Part shown: positions 54,428 through 64,000 of the stretch, piece after piece | How the letters are laid out: each line of letters opens with the position of its first letter | How positions within the stretch are numbered: the first letter of the stretch is position 1 | Source of the DNA: Cololabis saira | Lineage: Eukaryota; Chordata; Actinopteri; Beloniformes; Belonidae | Assembly: GCF_033807715.1 (NCBI RefSeq) | Contig: NC_084609.1 | Span: 34,857,850 to 34,921,849, forward strand | Length of the DNA stretch: 64,000 nucleotides | Reading direction: 5' to 3' | The notes under the pieces: generated by a model | Databases searched by the model: none | Seen by the model: only the letters and a program-made list of their open reading frames with translations | Told to the model about the DNA's origin: nothing | Translations under genes and position numbers: made by a program

Positions 54428-55194
54428 TAGTGCGCATTGATCCAGTCCCCAATTACTGCTAATTCAATTAGTGCCTACTCAACTTGTCATCATTCAACTA
54501 CTCCTTATCAAATAGCCCTCATTCATCTCACCCTTATTTAACTCGTCCTTGCTCATCTAAAACTCATTCAACAAGTCCATACTCAACTAGCCCTCATTCA
54601 ATTAGTCCTTACTCAACTAGTCCCAATTCAACGATTACTTATTTAACTAGCCATTATTCAACTAGTCCTCGTTAAACTAGTCATCGATGATGCAGTTCAA
54701 CTAGACATCAATGTGTGCTGTCTACACCTGTTTATATAGTGGTCTCTGTAGTCCAACAACTAACAGTCATATTTACATAGAACTGTTAGTTCTCCTGTTA
54801 ATGGTTCATTAATACTAATATATCTGCACTTGTTTTACCTTTGACAACATATCGGTGTCTCACCTTTCCCTGTTGTTCATCCTTTCTTTTCTATCTCACT
54901 CCTATTCTTGCTCTAGCCACCTGTTTTTCAGCAGGTAGGTCTTCTCTCTGAAAGGGGGGTTGTTCCTTGCCAGTGTTTATTTGACAGTTGTTTGGGGGTC
55001 ATGCGATTGGTCTCTGGAAAGCACCTAGCTTTATAGGTGTATTGATGCTTTACTATATAAACAAAATGAAGCTTACAGGTAATGCTACTGAGCATCTTAG
55101 GTTATTTGAAGCAAAGACAGCATTCGACCATGCTGGGACACAACCACCTCATAGTAACTCCAAGGAACACCTCGAAGCACAGGAGAAACAAGCA

Positions 55195-55276
55195 TGACTA
55201 GGATGGGATTTGAACCCATGCGTGCAGAGCACAATGGATTAGCAATCCATCGCCTTAACCACTCGGCCACCTCGTC
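55195..55276 (-). tRNA. tRNA-Ser(GCT), right arm, outer copy
   Basis: Carries the pair-4 mismatch shared with 35570 and, unlike it, a discriminator A. Confidence 0.82.
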
Positions 55277-55692
55277 TAGTCGTCATTAACCTAGTCAAAT
55301 AGTTACTCAACTAGTCCCAATTTAACGATTACTTATTTAACTGGCCATTATTCAACTAGTCCTCATTAAACATCAATGATGCAGTTCAACTAGACATCAA
55401 TGTGTGCTGTCTACACCTGTTTATCAAAGTAGGAGTCGGGGAGTGAATGCAGTGGACGCAACAGATTACCGTGTTTGCAATGTAACATTACCAGTACAGC
55501 ATCATTAACTACAGCTAGAAAAGTTACTTTACGACTTCCGGTGTAGCGACTAATGGACTAGGACGTGTTTTTTTGAGCTCCTGCAACAACCTTTAAAAAT
55601 ATCTATTTTTGGTACAGCTTTTTCATCTTCCTTCGGTTTATTTTTCCCGACCTTCATTATTTTACTTTGGCCCCGTATTTTTGCCGACCAAA

Positions 55693-56592
55693 ATGCCTCC
55701 AAAACTCAAACCATCCGCGCCACCGCCGCGGCCCTCTCCGCACGCAGCATCCCCGCCTCGTGGTGACCCCCCGTCCAGCCTGGCCGAGGCCGCCGGGGCC
55801 GCTCCTTCACACGACTTTAAGGCCGAGCTGCTCGCATCACTCCGCGTTGAGATGGCGGCTGTTTTTAAAGCGGAGCTTCAGGCTGCTTTAACTGAAAACC
55901 TGTCGAGCATCAAGACTGAGCTGCAAGCGGTGAAGTCGGAATTATCAAAAAGCATTACAAACATCCAGTCTGATGTGCGCGCTCTGAAGAACACAGTGGT
56001 TGAAATGGAAACATCTCTTTCATCCTGCACCGATGACATCACAACCTTACAGGCTAAAGTGGAGCATCTGTCAGCTGAACTGATGAGGCTGGATGGTAAA
56101 TGCGAGGATCTGGAGGCGAGATCCCGGCGCAATAACATACGGATCGTGGGAATTCCTGAAGATTTTTCCACCTCTTCTGCTGTTACGGATATTCCCTCTC
56201 TGCTCAAGGAGGCTTTCAGCCTGGAGAAGGAGCCTCTCCTGGACCGGGCGCACCGCACCCTCCAGCCGAAGCCGAAGCCCGGAGAGCGCCCTCGTCCCAT
56301 CATCGCCCGTCTGCACTATCATACAGACTGTGTGGATATATTGCGCCGAGCCAGGGCTCAGCAACGGATTACGTGTGGAGAGTTGACTTTTTCTGTCTTT
56401 CCCGACCACACCCAGAAGACGGCCCGTGCCCGAGCCGCCTTTAATGACGTCCGCCGCCGGCTCCGCGAGATCCCGGGGATCCGCTACGGTCTGCTGTACC
56501 CCGCCCGCCTCCGCATCACTCACAACGGCGCAGAAAGGGAGTTCAGGTCGGCAGAGGAGGCCAGCGCTTTCATCACGTCGCTCAAAGTCTAG
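55693..56592 (+). CDS. L1 ORF1 protein (RNA-binding chaperone)
   Basis: The start was chosen at the ATG of MPPKLKPSAPPPRPSPHAAS (about 55693); an earlier in-frame ATG at 55609 would add 28 hydrophobic residues and lies in 5' UTR-like sequence. It has a Pro-rich N terminus, then a coiled coil (about residues 45-140; ALTENLSSIKTELQAVKSEL), then the conserved hinge CEDLEARSRRNNIRIVGIPE and an RRM/C-terminal region (RPRPIIARLHYHTDCVDILR, ITCGELTFSVFPDHTQKTAR). The protein coats L1 RNA in the ribonucleoprotein. Length (about 300 aa) and lack of stops are normal for L1. Confidence 0.9.
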   Translation: MPPKLKPSAPPPRPSPHAASPPRGDPPSSLAEAAGAAPSHDFKAELLASLRVEMAAVFKAELQAALTENLSSIKTELQAVKSELSKSITNIQSDVRALKNTVVEMETSLSSCTDDITTLQAKVEHLSAELMRLDGKCEDLEARSRRNNIRIVGIPEDFSTSSAVTDIPSLLKEAFSLEKEPLLDRAHRTLQPKPKPGERPRPIIARLHYHTDCVDILRRARAQQRITCGELTFSVFPDHTQKTARARAAFNDVRRRLREIPGIRYGLLYPARLRITHNGAEREFRSAEEASAFITSLKV

Positions 56593-56920
56593 TTGAACTT
56601 TTTTCAGTTCATCAGTGTCGTTTTTTTTTTTTTTTTTTTTTCTCTCTCCCATATATACACGGTATGTGGTTTTCAGTTTAACTTGGTCGTGATTGGTTGT
56701 ACCTCTCTGTTAATGTTGCTGGGCTTGCAGGAGCTCAACACGAAGCTTGTTAGTTATTATCTTGTTAGTTATGCTTAAAGCCGTAAGTGTTCTTTTCAGG
56801 GATCTGACTCCTTCTGGAGTTTGCACTGGGTTCTCCATCGTTTGGGGATGGGGTCGTTGTAAGTGCAATTGGGGGGTGGGGGGTGGGGGGTTCAGTAGGT
56901 TAAGTTTGTTGTTGTTTTCA

Positions 56921-56932
56921 ATTTCCCCCCCC

Positions 56933-56966
<34 letters not shown>

Positions 56967-57095
56967 TTTTATTTATTTATTTTTCTCCCCCTTTTTTTTT
57001 TTTTTTTTTTTTCTCTTCTTCTTCTTTCCTCTTTCTTTCTTTCTCTTTCTTTCTTTCTTTCCTCCCTCCATCCCTTTCTTTCCTTTCCTTCCTTG
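56921..57095. repeat. T/C-rich low-complexity tract between L1 ORFs
   Basis: Long T runs, then (CTTT)n and (CCTT)n. Polypyrimidine of this kind can be an assembly weak point. Confidence 0.9.
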
Positions 57096-57138
57096 GGGAT
57101 CCGCATTCGGTACATCTCTATCTTTAGGAATTTAACAT

Positions 57139-60100
57139 ATGGCCACTAATACTGGTACTTCTGTGAGGTTGTTGAGCTGGAATATCAAAGGCATGGGGAG
57201 TCCAATTAAGAGATCGAGAATATTTGCTCACCTGAGACGTCTTAAAGCTGACTTAGTGTTCCTTCAGGAAACCCACATGCGCACCAAAGACCAGGTCAGA
57301 CTTAAATGTCCCTGGGTTTCTGAGGTGTTTCACTCTGATTTCAACTCTAAGGCCAGGGGGGTTGCTATATTAATTGGTAAGTCAATGCAGTTTTCAGCAT
57401 CTAAGGTGATTTCAGACAAAAACGGCAGATACTTAATTGTGGCGGGTACGCTATTTCATATTCCCATATTATTAGTTAATATATATGCCCCCAATTTTGA
57501 CAACCCACACTTTATGAACAAGCTTTTTGAATGTCTCCCCTCATTGAACGACAGTCTTCTTATAATTGGCGGGGATATGAACTGCGTAATTGACCCCAAA
57601 CTAGACCGCTCCAGCCCACGAAATCTGACTCCTTCTTCAATGTCGAGGTCTCTTTCAGATTTTGTGTCCAAGAACGGTTGCACCGATCCTTGGAGATTTT
57701 ATAACCCTTGTACCAAAAAATATTCCTTCTTTTCTCAGATGCATCAATCTTTCTCTCGGATTGATTATTATTTTATTGATGCTAAACTAATTCCCAAAGT
57801 ACTGTCTGTTGATTATCATCCTATTGTGATCTCCGACCACGCTCCTCTTTCTTTGGATATTCAGTTCTCTTCACAGCCACGCTACTCAACATCTTGGAGG
57901 TTCAATACATTACTTCTCTCAGATGATAAGTTCACCAATTTTATTACAACTAAAATTGATGATTACATCTCTATAAATCAAAATGATATGGAACCAATTT
58001 CATCTTCACTGCTGTGGGAATCATTAAAAGCATATTTGCGGGGACAAATTATCTCCTTCTCTGCTCACTTGAATAAGTCCCGGAAAGCCAAATTACAAGA
58101 ACTCTCTATTAAGATCACAAAATTGGACCAACAACTTGCTACTTGCCCCTCTCCCAGTTTTCTTAAGCAACGTGTCGATTTACAGACTGAATTTGATCTC
58201 CTTACCACTAATGACGCAGAGCGACTTCTCTTACGATCACGCTCCGTATATTATGAACATGGAGACAAGGCAAGTCGGCTCATGGCTCATCAGTTACGTC
58301 GCCAGGCAGCCTCACGTATGATCCTTCAGATAAAAGATTCATCAGGCTCATTGCATCAGGATCCCACCGCCATTAATTCTGTCTTTCACTCATTTTATTC
58401 CTCTTTATATACGTCTGAATCTCCATCTGGCTCCACTGAATTGAATTCATTCTTAGATAGCCTCAACTTTCCTGTTATAGGCTCCGATGCTGCTAAAAAT
58501 CTTGACTCGCCATTAACGGTAGAAGAAATTAATCTCGCTGTGAGAAGTATGCAAAATAACAAAGCTCCTGGCCCTGATGGATTTCCAGTGGAATTTTTTA
58601 AGAAATTTCAGGATAAATTGTCCCCTTTATTGCATGCTGTTTATAAGGAATCACTGGAACATGGCACTCTCCCTCCCACTTTAAGGCAAGCCTCCATAAG
58701 TCTCCTCTTAAAAAAAGATAAGGATCCAACTCTCTGCGGCTCATACAGACCTCTTTCGTTAATAAATGTAGATGCTAAGATCCTTGCTAAAGCCTTGGCT
58801 TATCGCTTGGAGAACATTGTGCCAACTATTGTCTCAAATGAACAGACAGGGTTTGTTAAGGGGCGACAGTTATTCTTTAATGTGCGGACACTTTTAAATA
58901 TTATTCACTCTAAAACTGTCACCACAACACCTGAAGTCGTAATCTCAGTCGATGCTGAAAAGGCATTTGATAGGATTGAATGGGACTATTTATTTACTGT
59001 ACTGAAGAAGTTTGGGCTGGGGAATGGGTTCATTTCTTTGATTCGTCTCCTTTACACGTCTCCACAAGCAAGCGTTTCCACTAATGGCATTCAGTCCAAT
59101 TTTTTTACTCTAGCCCGTGGCACCAGACAGGGGTGTCCCCTCTCTCCCCTATTATTCGCACTAGCTATAGAGCCCCTGTCAATCTTTCTGAGGTCCTCCC
59201 CCATTTTTACTGGGATCTCCCGATTGGGAACAGAATATAAGCTGTCACTTTACGCTGATGACTTACTGTTATATGTCTCGGATCCTGTCCTCTCCATTCC
59301 TTCAATTTTATCTGCTTTCCAGAGATTCGGGTCTTTCTCAGGCTATAAAGTGAACGTATCTAAAAGTGAATGCTATCCCATTAATGACTCAGCAACACAG
59401 CTCGTACAGTCAGATATCCCTTTTAAGATTAGTCCTTCCGGCTTTAGGTATCTTGGGATCAACGTAACCAGAACGTTAAACTCTCTTTTTTCTGCTAATC
59501 TCTCACCTTTAATGTCTACAATTAAATCTGACCTCCATAGATGGAAAAGCTTACCTCTTTCATTAATTGGAAGAATTAACGCAGTTAAAATGAATATTTT
59601 GCCCAAATTTCTATTTCTGTTCCATTGTCTTCCACTTTTCTTACCAAAACACTTTTTTAAAATAATTGATCAAACTATTTCTGACTTCTTATGGTGTGGG
59701 AAGGCTCCTAGAATCCGCAAATCCACACTTCAGAGATGTAAATTCAATGGCGGACTGGCACTTCCCAATTTTCAACTGTATTATTGGGCAGCACATATTC
59801 AAAAAATTTCATTTTGGTTCAAATCGGTGAATATGCCATGGTGTAAATTGGAGGCACAGTCATGCATTTCATCTTCTTTACCTGCTCTACTTACCTCATC
59901 TATTCCATCCAACCTCTCTGTCTTTACAAATAATCAAGTGGTTCACTCCACACTTAAAATTTGGTATCAATTTAGGAAACACTTCAAATTTAAGTCAGCA
60001 TCTACTTTAGCTCCATTACTGAACAATCATTTATTTCGACCTCCGCTTACAGATTCAACCTTTCTCATATGGCATAATAAGGGCCTGAAAAGTTTTGGAG

Positions 60101-60942
60101 ATCTTTACAAGGATGGTATCTTTCGCAGCTTTGCAGATCTCTCAGGTGAATTTAATCTCCCGCCTTCTCATCTCTTTCGATACTTTCAGATTAGACACTG
60201 CGCTAAAGCTTTGTTTCCAGTTTTTCCATCCTCTCCGCCGACTCTACAGTGGGAGGTGCTTTTAAGCCATGATCCACTTCAAAAATCACTGATCTCTAAG
60301 GTTTACGATGACCTTCTGTCTTTCGATCTCTCTCCAGTTATTAAAGTTAGGGCTGTCTGGGAAGATGAACTGGATCTAAATTTGGAGGATGACTGGTGGG
60401 ACGCTGCTCTTAAAAAAATTTACACAAGTTCATCCTGCGCTCGTCTTACACTTATACAGTTTAAAGTACTGTTTAGAGTCCACTTTTCTAAAGCTCGACT
60501 CTCACAGATCTATCCCAGTGTCACTGACGAATGCGACAAATGTCATGCCTCGTCCTGCAATTTAACCCATATGTTTTACTCTTGCCCACTACTTTCTCGC
60601 TTTTGGTCGAATTATTTTGACACCATGTCAAAAATACTCTCGGTGAATATAAAAGTCTCCCCCCATGTTGCCATATTCGGGCTCCCAGAGGACCATGGCC
60701 GGTTTACTTCAAACCAAATAGACATTTTGGCTTTTACTTCCTTACTGGCAAGACGCCACCTTCTTCTCCACTGGAAGTCGACTAAGGCTCCTTCTAGTAC
60801 CCAGTGGCTGAACGACACCATGTTTTTTCTGAAGCTGGAAAAGATTAAATATTCACTGAAGGGTAGTTGCAACAAATTTTATAATAAGTGGCTTCCCTTT
60901 CTTACATTCTTCCACTCTCTCCAGTCCCTGCCTCCTGATTGA
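57139..60942 (+). CDS. L1 ORF2 protein (AP endonuclease, reverse transcriptase), intact
   Basis: 1267 codons without interruption. The N-terminal endonuclease shows RLLSWNIKGMGS, LVFLQETHM, INIYAPN-like VNIYAPNF, IGGDMNCVID, FSRIDYYFI and VISDHAPLSL. RT blocks are KAPGPDGFPVEFFKK, YRPLSLINVDAKILAKALA, SVDAEKAFDRIEWDYL, RGTRQGCPLSPLLFALAIEP and SLYADDLLLYVS. The C terminus has CDKCHASSCNLTHMFYSCP, the Cys/His motif of L1 ORF2. The enzyme nicks DNA and copies L1 RNA in place. All catalytic motifs are intact, so this copy could be competent. It is the reference for the decayed fragments at 3979 and 7489. Confidence 0.95.
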   Translation: MATNTGTSVRLLSWNIKGMGSPIKRSRIFAHLRRLKADLVFLQETHMRTKDQVRLKCPWVSEVFHSDFNSKARGVAILIGKSMQFSASKVISDKNGRYLIVAGTLFHIPILLVNIYAPNFDNPHFMNKLFECLPSLNDSLLIIGGDMNCVIDPKLDRSSPRNLTPSSMSRSLSDFVSKNGCTDPWRFYNPCTKKYSFFSQMHQSFSRIDYYFIDAKLIPKVLSVDYHPIVISDHAPLSLDIQFSSQPRYSTSWRFNTLLLSDDKFTNFITTKIDDYISINQNDMEPISSSLLWESLKAYLRGQIISFSAHLNKSRKAKLQELSIKITKLDQQLATCPSPSFLKQRVDLQTEFDLLTTNDAERLLLRSRSVYYEHGDKASRLMAHQLRRQAASRMILQIKDSSGSLHQDPTAINSVFHSFYSSLYTSESPSGSTELNSFLDSLNFPVIGSDAAKNLDSPLTVEEINLAVRSMQNNKAPGPDGFPVEFFKKFQDKLSPLLHAVYKESLEHGTLPPTLRQASISLLLKKDKDPTLCGSYRPLSLINVDAKILAKALAYRLENIVPTIVSNEQTGFVKGRQLFFNVRTLLNIIHSKTVTTTPEVVISVDAEKAFDRIEWDYLFTVLKKFGLGNGFISLIRLLYTSPQASVSTNGIQSNFFTLARGTRQGCPLSPLLFALAIEPLSIFLRSSPIFTGISRLGTEYKLSLYADDLLLYVSDPVLSIPSILSAFQRFGSFSGYKVNVSKSECYPINDSATQLVQSDIPFKISPSGFRYLGINVTRTLNSLFSANLSPLMSTIKSDLHRWKSLPLSLIGRINAVKMNILPKFLFLFHCLPLFLPKHFFKIIDQTISDFLWCGKAPRIRKSTLQRCKFNGGLALPNFQLYYWAAHIQKISFWFKSVNMPWCKLEAQSCISSSLPALLTSSIPSNLSVFTNNQVVHSTLKIWYQFRKHFKFKSASTLAPLLNNHLFRPPLTDSTFLIWHNKGLKSFGDLYKDGIFRSFADLSGEFNLPPSHLFRYFQIRHCAKALFPVFPSSPPTLQWEVLLSHDPLQKSLISKVYDDLLSFDLSPVIKVRAVWEDELDLNLEDDWWDAALKKIYTSSSCARLTLIQFKVLFRVHFSKARLSQIYPSVTDECDKCHASSCNLTHMFYSCPLLSRFWSNYFDTMSKILSVNIKVSPHVAIFGLPEDHGRFTSNQIDILAFTSLLARRHLLLHWKSTKAPSSTQWLNDTMFFLKLEKIKYSLKGSCNKFYNKWLPFLTFFHSLQSLPPD

Positions 60943-61144
60943 CGGATCACCCCCCCTCCCTCTCTTCTCTCATTCCTCTCTTTCTTCCTCCTTTTTATTT
61001 ATCTTTTTATTTACTTTTCTTTTGTTTTTGGGTTTTTTTGTTTTTTTTTTGTTTTTTTTTCCCCCTTTTTACTCATCTATTTTTTTAATTCATACTGTTT
61101 AGCTTAAATACTTAAATATTACTTATATATAAGTAATATGGCCT

Positions 61145-64000
61145 ATGGCCGCCACGGTTTTTCGCTCTCTGTTTTTCTTCTGCTTTTTGTTTATTTTTCC
61201 TGTTTTCTGCTGCCCCTCACGGGTCACCTTCAGCAGAGAAGAGCTATTTAATATTAGGAAGTCTTCTCCCGGCACATCTTGCCCAATTTTCTCCGATCCG
61301 GACAGCTTAAAGGAGATTCTGATCGGAGCAGCAGCCGCTGTTTACCGGTTCTACAGGAGACGCAAGCGGGGGAAGCGCGCCGGAGCCCTCGTGCGTCTGA
61401 GAGAGAGAGGATTCCGAACCGCGCTCCCCTCCATTCACCTGGGAAACGTCCGATCCCTTACCAACAAAATAGATGAGCTTCTTATGCTCATCACAAGGAC
61501 CCGGGATTTTAGCAGATCTGCCGCCTTTTGCTTCACGGAAACCTGGCTCAGTGATCTCGTCCCGGACAGCGCAGTACGGCTGCCGGGATTCCAGCTCATC
61601 CGAGCGGATCGCTGCAAGGAATCATCAGGGAAACGAAAAGGCGGCGGGGTCTGCCTCTATATAAACGAAGGTTGGTGCACAGATGCCACAGTGCTAAAAG
61701 TTTCTTGCAGTCCTCACTTAGAGACACTTTTTGTGAACTGCAAACCATTTTATTCACCGCGGGAGTTTTCATCCTTTGTTCTGGTCGGCGTTTACATTCC
61801 ACCCGACGCGTGTGTGGCTGAAGCCACTCAGTGTCTCGCCGATCAGATAACAGACCTGGAGAAAAAACTCCCGAACTCATTTTTTATTGTTTTGGGGGAC
61901 TTTAACAAAGCAAACCTCACTCACGAACTCCCGAAATTCAAACAACACGTCACGTGTCCCACCAGGGACACGCGGACTCTGGACCATTGTTACACCGTCA
62001 TAAAAAATGCATACCGCTCTGTTCCCCGCGCAGCTCTTGGTCACTCTGACCATTGTCTGCTCCACCTCATCCCTACCTACAGGCAGAAATTAAAGACCTC
62101 GAAGCCTGTAGTTAATACTGTTAAAAAGTGGACTGAGGAGTCAAAGCTGGAGCTTCAGGACTGTTTTCAGATCACCGACTGGAGTGTCTTTGAAGCTGCG
62201 GCCTCAGATCTCCATGAACTGACTGATACTGTTACATCCTATATCAGTTTCTGCGAGGACATGTGTGTGCAGACCAAGACGTTCTGCACATACAATAACA
62301 ACAAATCCTGGTTCACTCCGACCCTCAGAAAACTACGCAAAGACAAGGAGGTTGCCTACAGGAGCGGCGACCGAGCCCTGTTCAGGCAGGCCAAAAACAC
62401 ACTGACAAGAGAAATCAGGAAGGCGAAGCGATCCTACGGCGAACGGCTGCAGAATCGCCTCTCTGCCAACCCTGACCCCTCGTCTGTGTGGAGAGGCCTG
62501 CAGAACATCACTGGGTTCAAAAGACCAGCTCCACGCCCTGCAGGCAACCGCAAACTCGCCAACCAGCTGAACAACTTCTACTGCCGGTTCGACTCATCAT
62601 CATCACCATCATCATCATCACCATCATCATCACCTTCATCATCTTCATCATCATCACCATCATCACCTTCATCATCATCACCTTCATCATCATCATCATC
62701 ATCATCATCACCTTCATCATCATCACCTTCATCATCACCACCTCCCCCCCCCTCACCCTCCCCCCCTGCGGCTCCACCATCACCATCCCCCTCCTCCCCC
62801 CCTGCGGCTACACCTCCACCATCCCCCCCATCCCCCCCCACTGCCCACCTTTTCACACCTCACCTCAGCCAACCCCCCCCACCTCTGTCTACCCCCCTCC
62901 CCCCACCCAAGACCCTGCCTGCACTCAAGATCTCTGTGGAAGACGTGTGCCGGCTGTTCAAAAGGCAGAAGATCAGGAAGGCTCCTGGCCCGGACGGCGT
63001 GTCGCCCTCCTGCCTGAGAGTCTGCGCCGAGCAGCTGGCTCCCACCTTCACACGGATCTTTAACCGGTCCCTGGAGCTGTGTGAGGTGCCCTCATGCTTC
63101 AAACGCTCCACCATCATCCCAGTCCCCAAGAAACCCACCATCACAGGTCTAAATGACTACAGACCCGTCGCCCTGACGTCTGTGGTCATGAAGACCTTTG
63201 AGCGGCTGGTGTTGAGCCACCTGAAGGACACCACAGGCTCCCTGCTCGACCCCCTGCAGTTTGCCTACCGGGCAAACAGGTCGGTGGATGACGCAGTCAA
63301 CATAGGACTGCATTACATCCTGCGTCATCTCGACACCTCAGGGACTTATGCGAGGATCCTGTTCGTGGACTTCAGCTCTGCGTTCAACACGATCGCTCCC
63401 GCAATCCTCCACCAGAAGCTCACCCAGCTCACCGTGCCTGCCCCCACCTGTCAGTGGATTACCAGCTTCCTGAGTGACAGGAGGCAGCAGGTGAGGCTGG
63501 GGAGCATCACATCCAGCACCCGTACCATCAGCACTGGCGCCCCCCAGGGGTGCGTCCTCTCACCACTGCTCTTCTCCCTATACACTAACGACTGCACCTC
63601 AGGGGACTCTTCTGTGAAGCTCCTGAAGTACGCGGACGACACCACCGTCATCGGCCTGATCCGGGAAGGTGACGAGTCCGCGTACAGACGGGAGGTGGAT
63701 CAGCTGGTCCACTGGTGCGGTCGGAACCACCTGGAACTGAACCCGCTCAAGACTGTGGAGTTGACAGTGGACTTCAGGAAAAACCCACTGCCACTCCTCC
63801 CCCTCACCATCCTCAACAGCACCGTCTCCACCACAGACTCCTTCAAGTTCCTGGGGTCCACCATCTCCCGGGACCTGAAGTGGTCCACCCACATCAACTC
63901 CATCAGGAAGAAGGCGCAGCAGAGGTTGTACTTCCTGCGGCAGCTCAGGAAGTTCAACCTGCCACAGCAGCTGCTGATCACATTTTACACTGCAATAATC
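61145..64000 (+). CDS. LINE polyprotein (endonuclease and RT), open to window end
   Basis: From ATG 61145 (MAATVFRSLFFFCFLFIFPV, a hydrophobic start common in fish CR1/L2-like ORF2) the frame is open for more than 950 codons with no stop. Endonuclease: HLGNVRSLTNKIDELL, FCFTETWLSD, VLGDFNKAN, RTLDHCYTVI, LGHSDHCLLHL. A Ser/Pro low-complexity linker follows, coded by (TCA)n and C tracts at about 62596-62890. RT: RKAPGPDGVSPSCL, DYRPVALTSVVMKTFERLVL, LFVDFSSAFNTIAP, STGAPQGCVLSPLLFSLYTN, LLKYADDTTVIG. It is cut by the window edge after LLITFYTAII. It belongs to the jockey-superfamily (Rex1/L2/CR1-like) LINEs; the clade is not resolved. The element abuts the preceding L1 with no clear spacer. 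Confidence 0.9.
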   Translation, partial: MAATVFRSLFFFCFLFIFPVFCCPSRVTFSREELFNIRKSSPGTSCPIFSDPDSLKEILIGAAAAVYRFYRRRKRGKRAGALVRLRERGFRTALPSIHLGNVRSLTNKIDELLMLITRTRDFSRSAAFCFTETWLSDLVPDSAVRLPGFQLIRADRCKESSGKRKGGGVCLYINEGWCTDATVLKVSCSPHLETLFVNCKPFYSPREFSSFVLVGVYIPPDACVAEATQCLADQITDLEKKLPNSFFIVLGDFNKANLTHELPKFKQHVTCPTRDTRTLDHCYTVIKNAYRSVPRAALGHSDHCLLHLIPTYRQKLKTSKPVVNTVKKWTEESKLELQDCFQITDWSVFEAAASDLHELTDTVTSYISFCEDMCVQTKTFCTYNNNKSWFTPTLRKLRKDKEVAYRSGDRALFRQAKNTLTREIRKAKRSYGERLQNRLSANPDPSSVWRGLQNITGFKRPAPRPAGNRKLANQLNNFYCRFDSSSSPSSSSPSSSPSSSSSSSPSSPSSSSPSSSSSSSSSPSSSSPSSSPPPPPSPSPPAAPPSPSPSSPPAATPPPSPPSPPTAHLFTPHLSQPPPPLSTPLPPPKTLPALKISVEDVCRLFKRQKIRKAPGPDGVSPSCLRVCAEQLAPTFTRIFNRSLELCEVPSCFKRSTIIPVPKKPTITGLNDYRPVALTSVVMKTFERLVLSHLKDTTGSLLDPLQFAYRANRSVDDAVNIGLHYILRHLDTSGTYARILFVDFSSAFNTIAPAILHQKLTQLTVPAPTCQWITSFLSDRRQQVRLGSITSSTRTISTGAPQGCVLSPLLFSLYTNDCTSGDSSVKLLKYADDTTVIGLIREGDESAYRREVDQLVHWCGRNHLELNPLKTVELTVDFRKNPLPLLPLTILNSTVSTTDSFKFLGSTISRDLKWSTHINSIRKKAQQRLYFLRQLRKFNLPQQLLITFYTAII
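62596..62890. repeat. (TCA)n and C-rich low-complexity tract inside the LINE ORF
   Basis: In-frame TCA/CCA triplets give a poly Ser/Pro linker between endonuclease and RT. Other frames give long artefactual His/Ile/Asp/Met repeats. Confidence 0.92.

Larger units (their letters stand above)
49501..55531 (-). repeat. right arm of the inverted duplication
   Basis: Mirror image of 35243 to about 45196 minus the left-only insertions. Right-only changes are an intact hAT C terminus where the left has a 79-nt net loss, and a 16-nt loss in the Harbinger Myb exon. The outer edge at 55531 is cut by the L1 that follows. Confidence 0.9.
55532..61135 (+). mobile_element. full-length L1-type LINE with two intact ORFs
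   Basis: It begins sharply at the end of the palindrome arm (ACGACTTCCGGTGTAGCG) and has a short 5' UTR, ORF1, an inter-ORF region with a C/T-rich tract, ORF2 and a T-rich 3' UTR. The 3' end near 61130 is not precise; no clear target duplication was found. Confidence 0.85.

Noticed and set aside
62488..63063. Ile/Thr- and Met/Asp-rich frames
   Set aside because: Off-frame readings of the (TCA)n tract; the real LINE frame is open through the same region with RT homology on both sides.

Overview
This is vertebrate, almost certainly teleost, nuclear DNA. It has short GT-AG introns, an interpretable ATG10 orthologue, tRNA genes with internal A and B boxes, and a typical teleost load of hAT, Tc1, PIF-Harbinger, L1, L2/CR1-like and restriction-endonuclease-type LINEs. 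There is no bacterial gene organisation. Two exactly 500-base N gaps (19501-20000 and 49001-49500) are assembly joins of unknown true length.

I can support three host protein genes. (1) A five-exon trypsin-fold serine protease on + (968-3593), with a TATA box and poly(A) signal, an intact His/Asp/Ser triad and an unusual specificity pocket. (2) atg10, the E2-like enzyme of ATG12-ATG5 conjugation, on + (CpG-rich promoter near 8040-8246, coding exons 9763-19302). All six coding exons join in frame to 230 codons including the stop. Its introns are swollen by a Tc1-like element, an 8-bp-TSD hAT carrying a 28S rDNA scrap, minisatellites and a perfect 60-bp palindrome. (3) A four-exon gene on - (33400-32101) for an unrecognised secreted protein of 353 aa built around 13-residue tandem repeats. 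Two decayed relatives of its last exon lie at about 33905 and 48640.

From 20973 to 29245 there is a tandem array of ten tRNA-Ser(GCT) genes in units of about 866 bp. The array was amplified a second time as a block of about 3438 bp. It ends at an RLE-type LINE on - (29246-31908). Seven more copies lie in a very large inverted repeat with arms 35243-47532 and about 49501-55531. Each arm carries the same tRNA units, the same PIF-Harbinger element and the same TTF/DUF4371 hAT transposon, in mirror order. The left arm alone has an L2/CR1-like LINE inserted in its hAT. The right arm holds the matching empty site, so the order of events can be read: array, hAT and Harbinger insertion, inverted duplication, then LINE insertion and small deletions.

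The right end (55532-64000) holds a full-length L1-type LINE with intact ORF1 and ORF2, followed by a second LINE whose ORF is open to the window edge. Three LINEs here have uninterrupted reading frames, which suggests recent retrotransposition.

Protein calls rest on translated motifs read by eye. No database search was run, and family assignments are from recognition.
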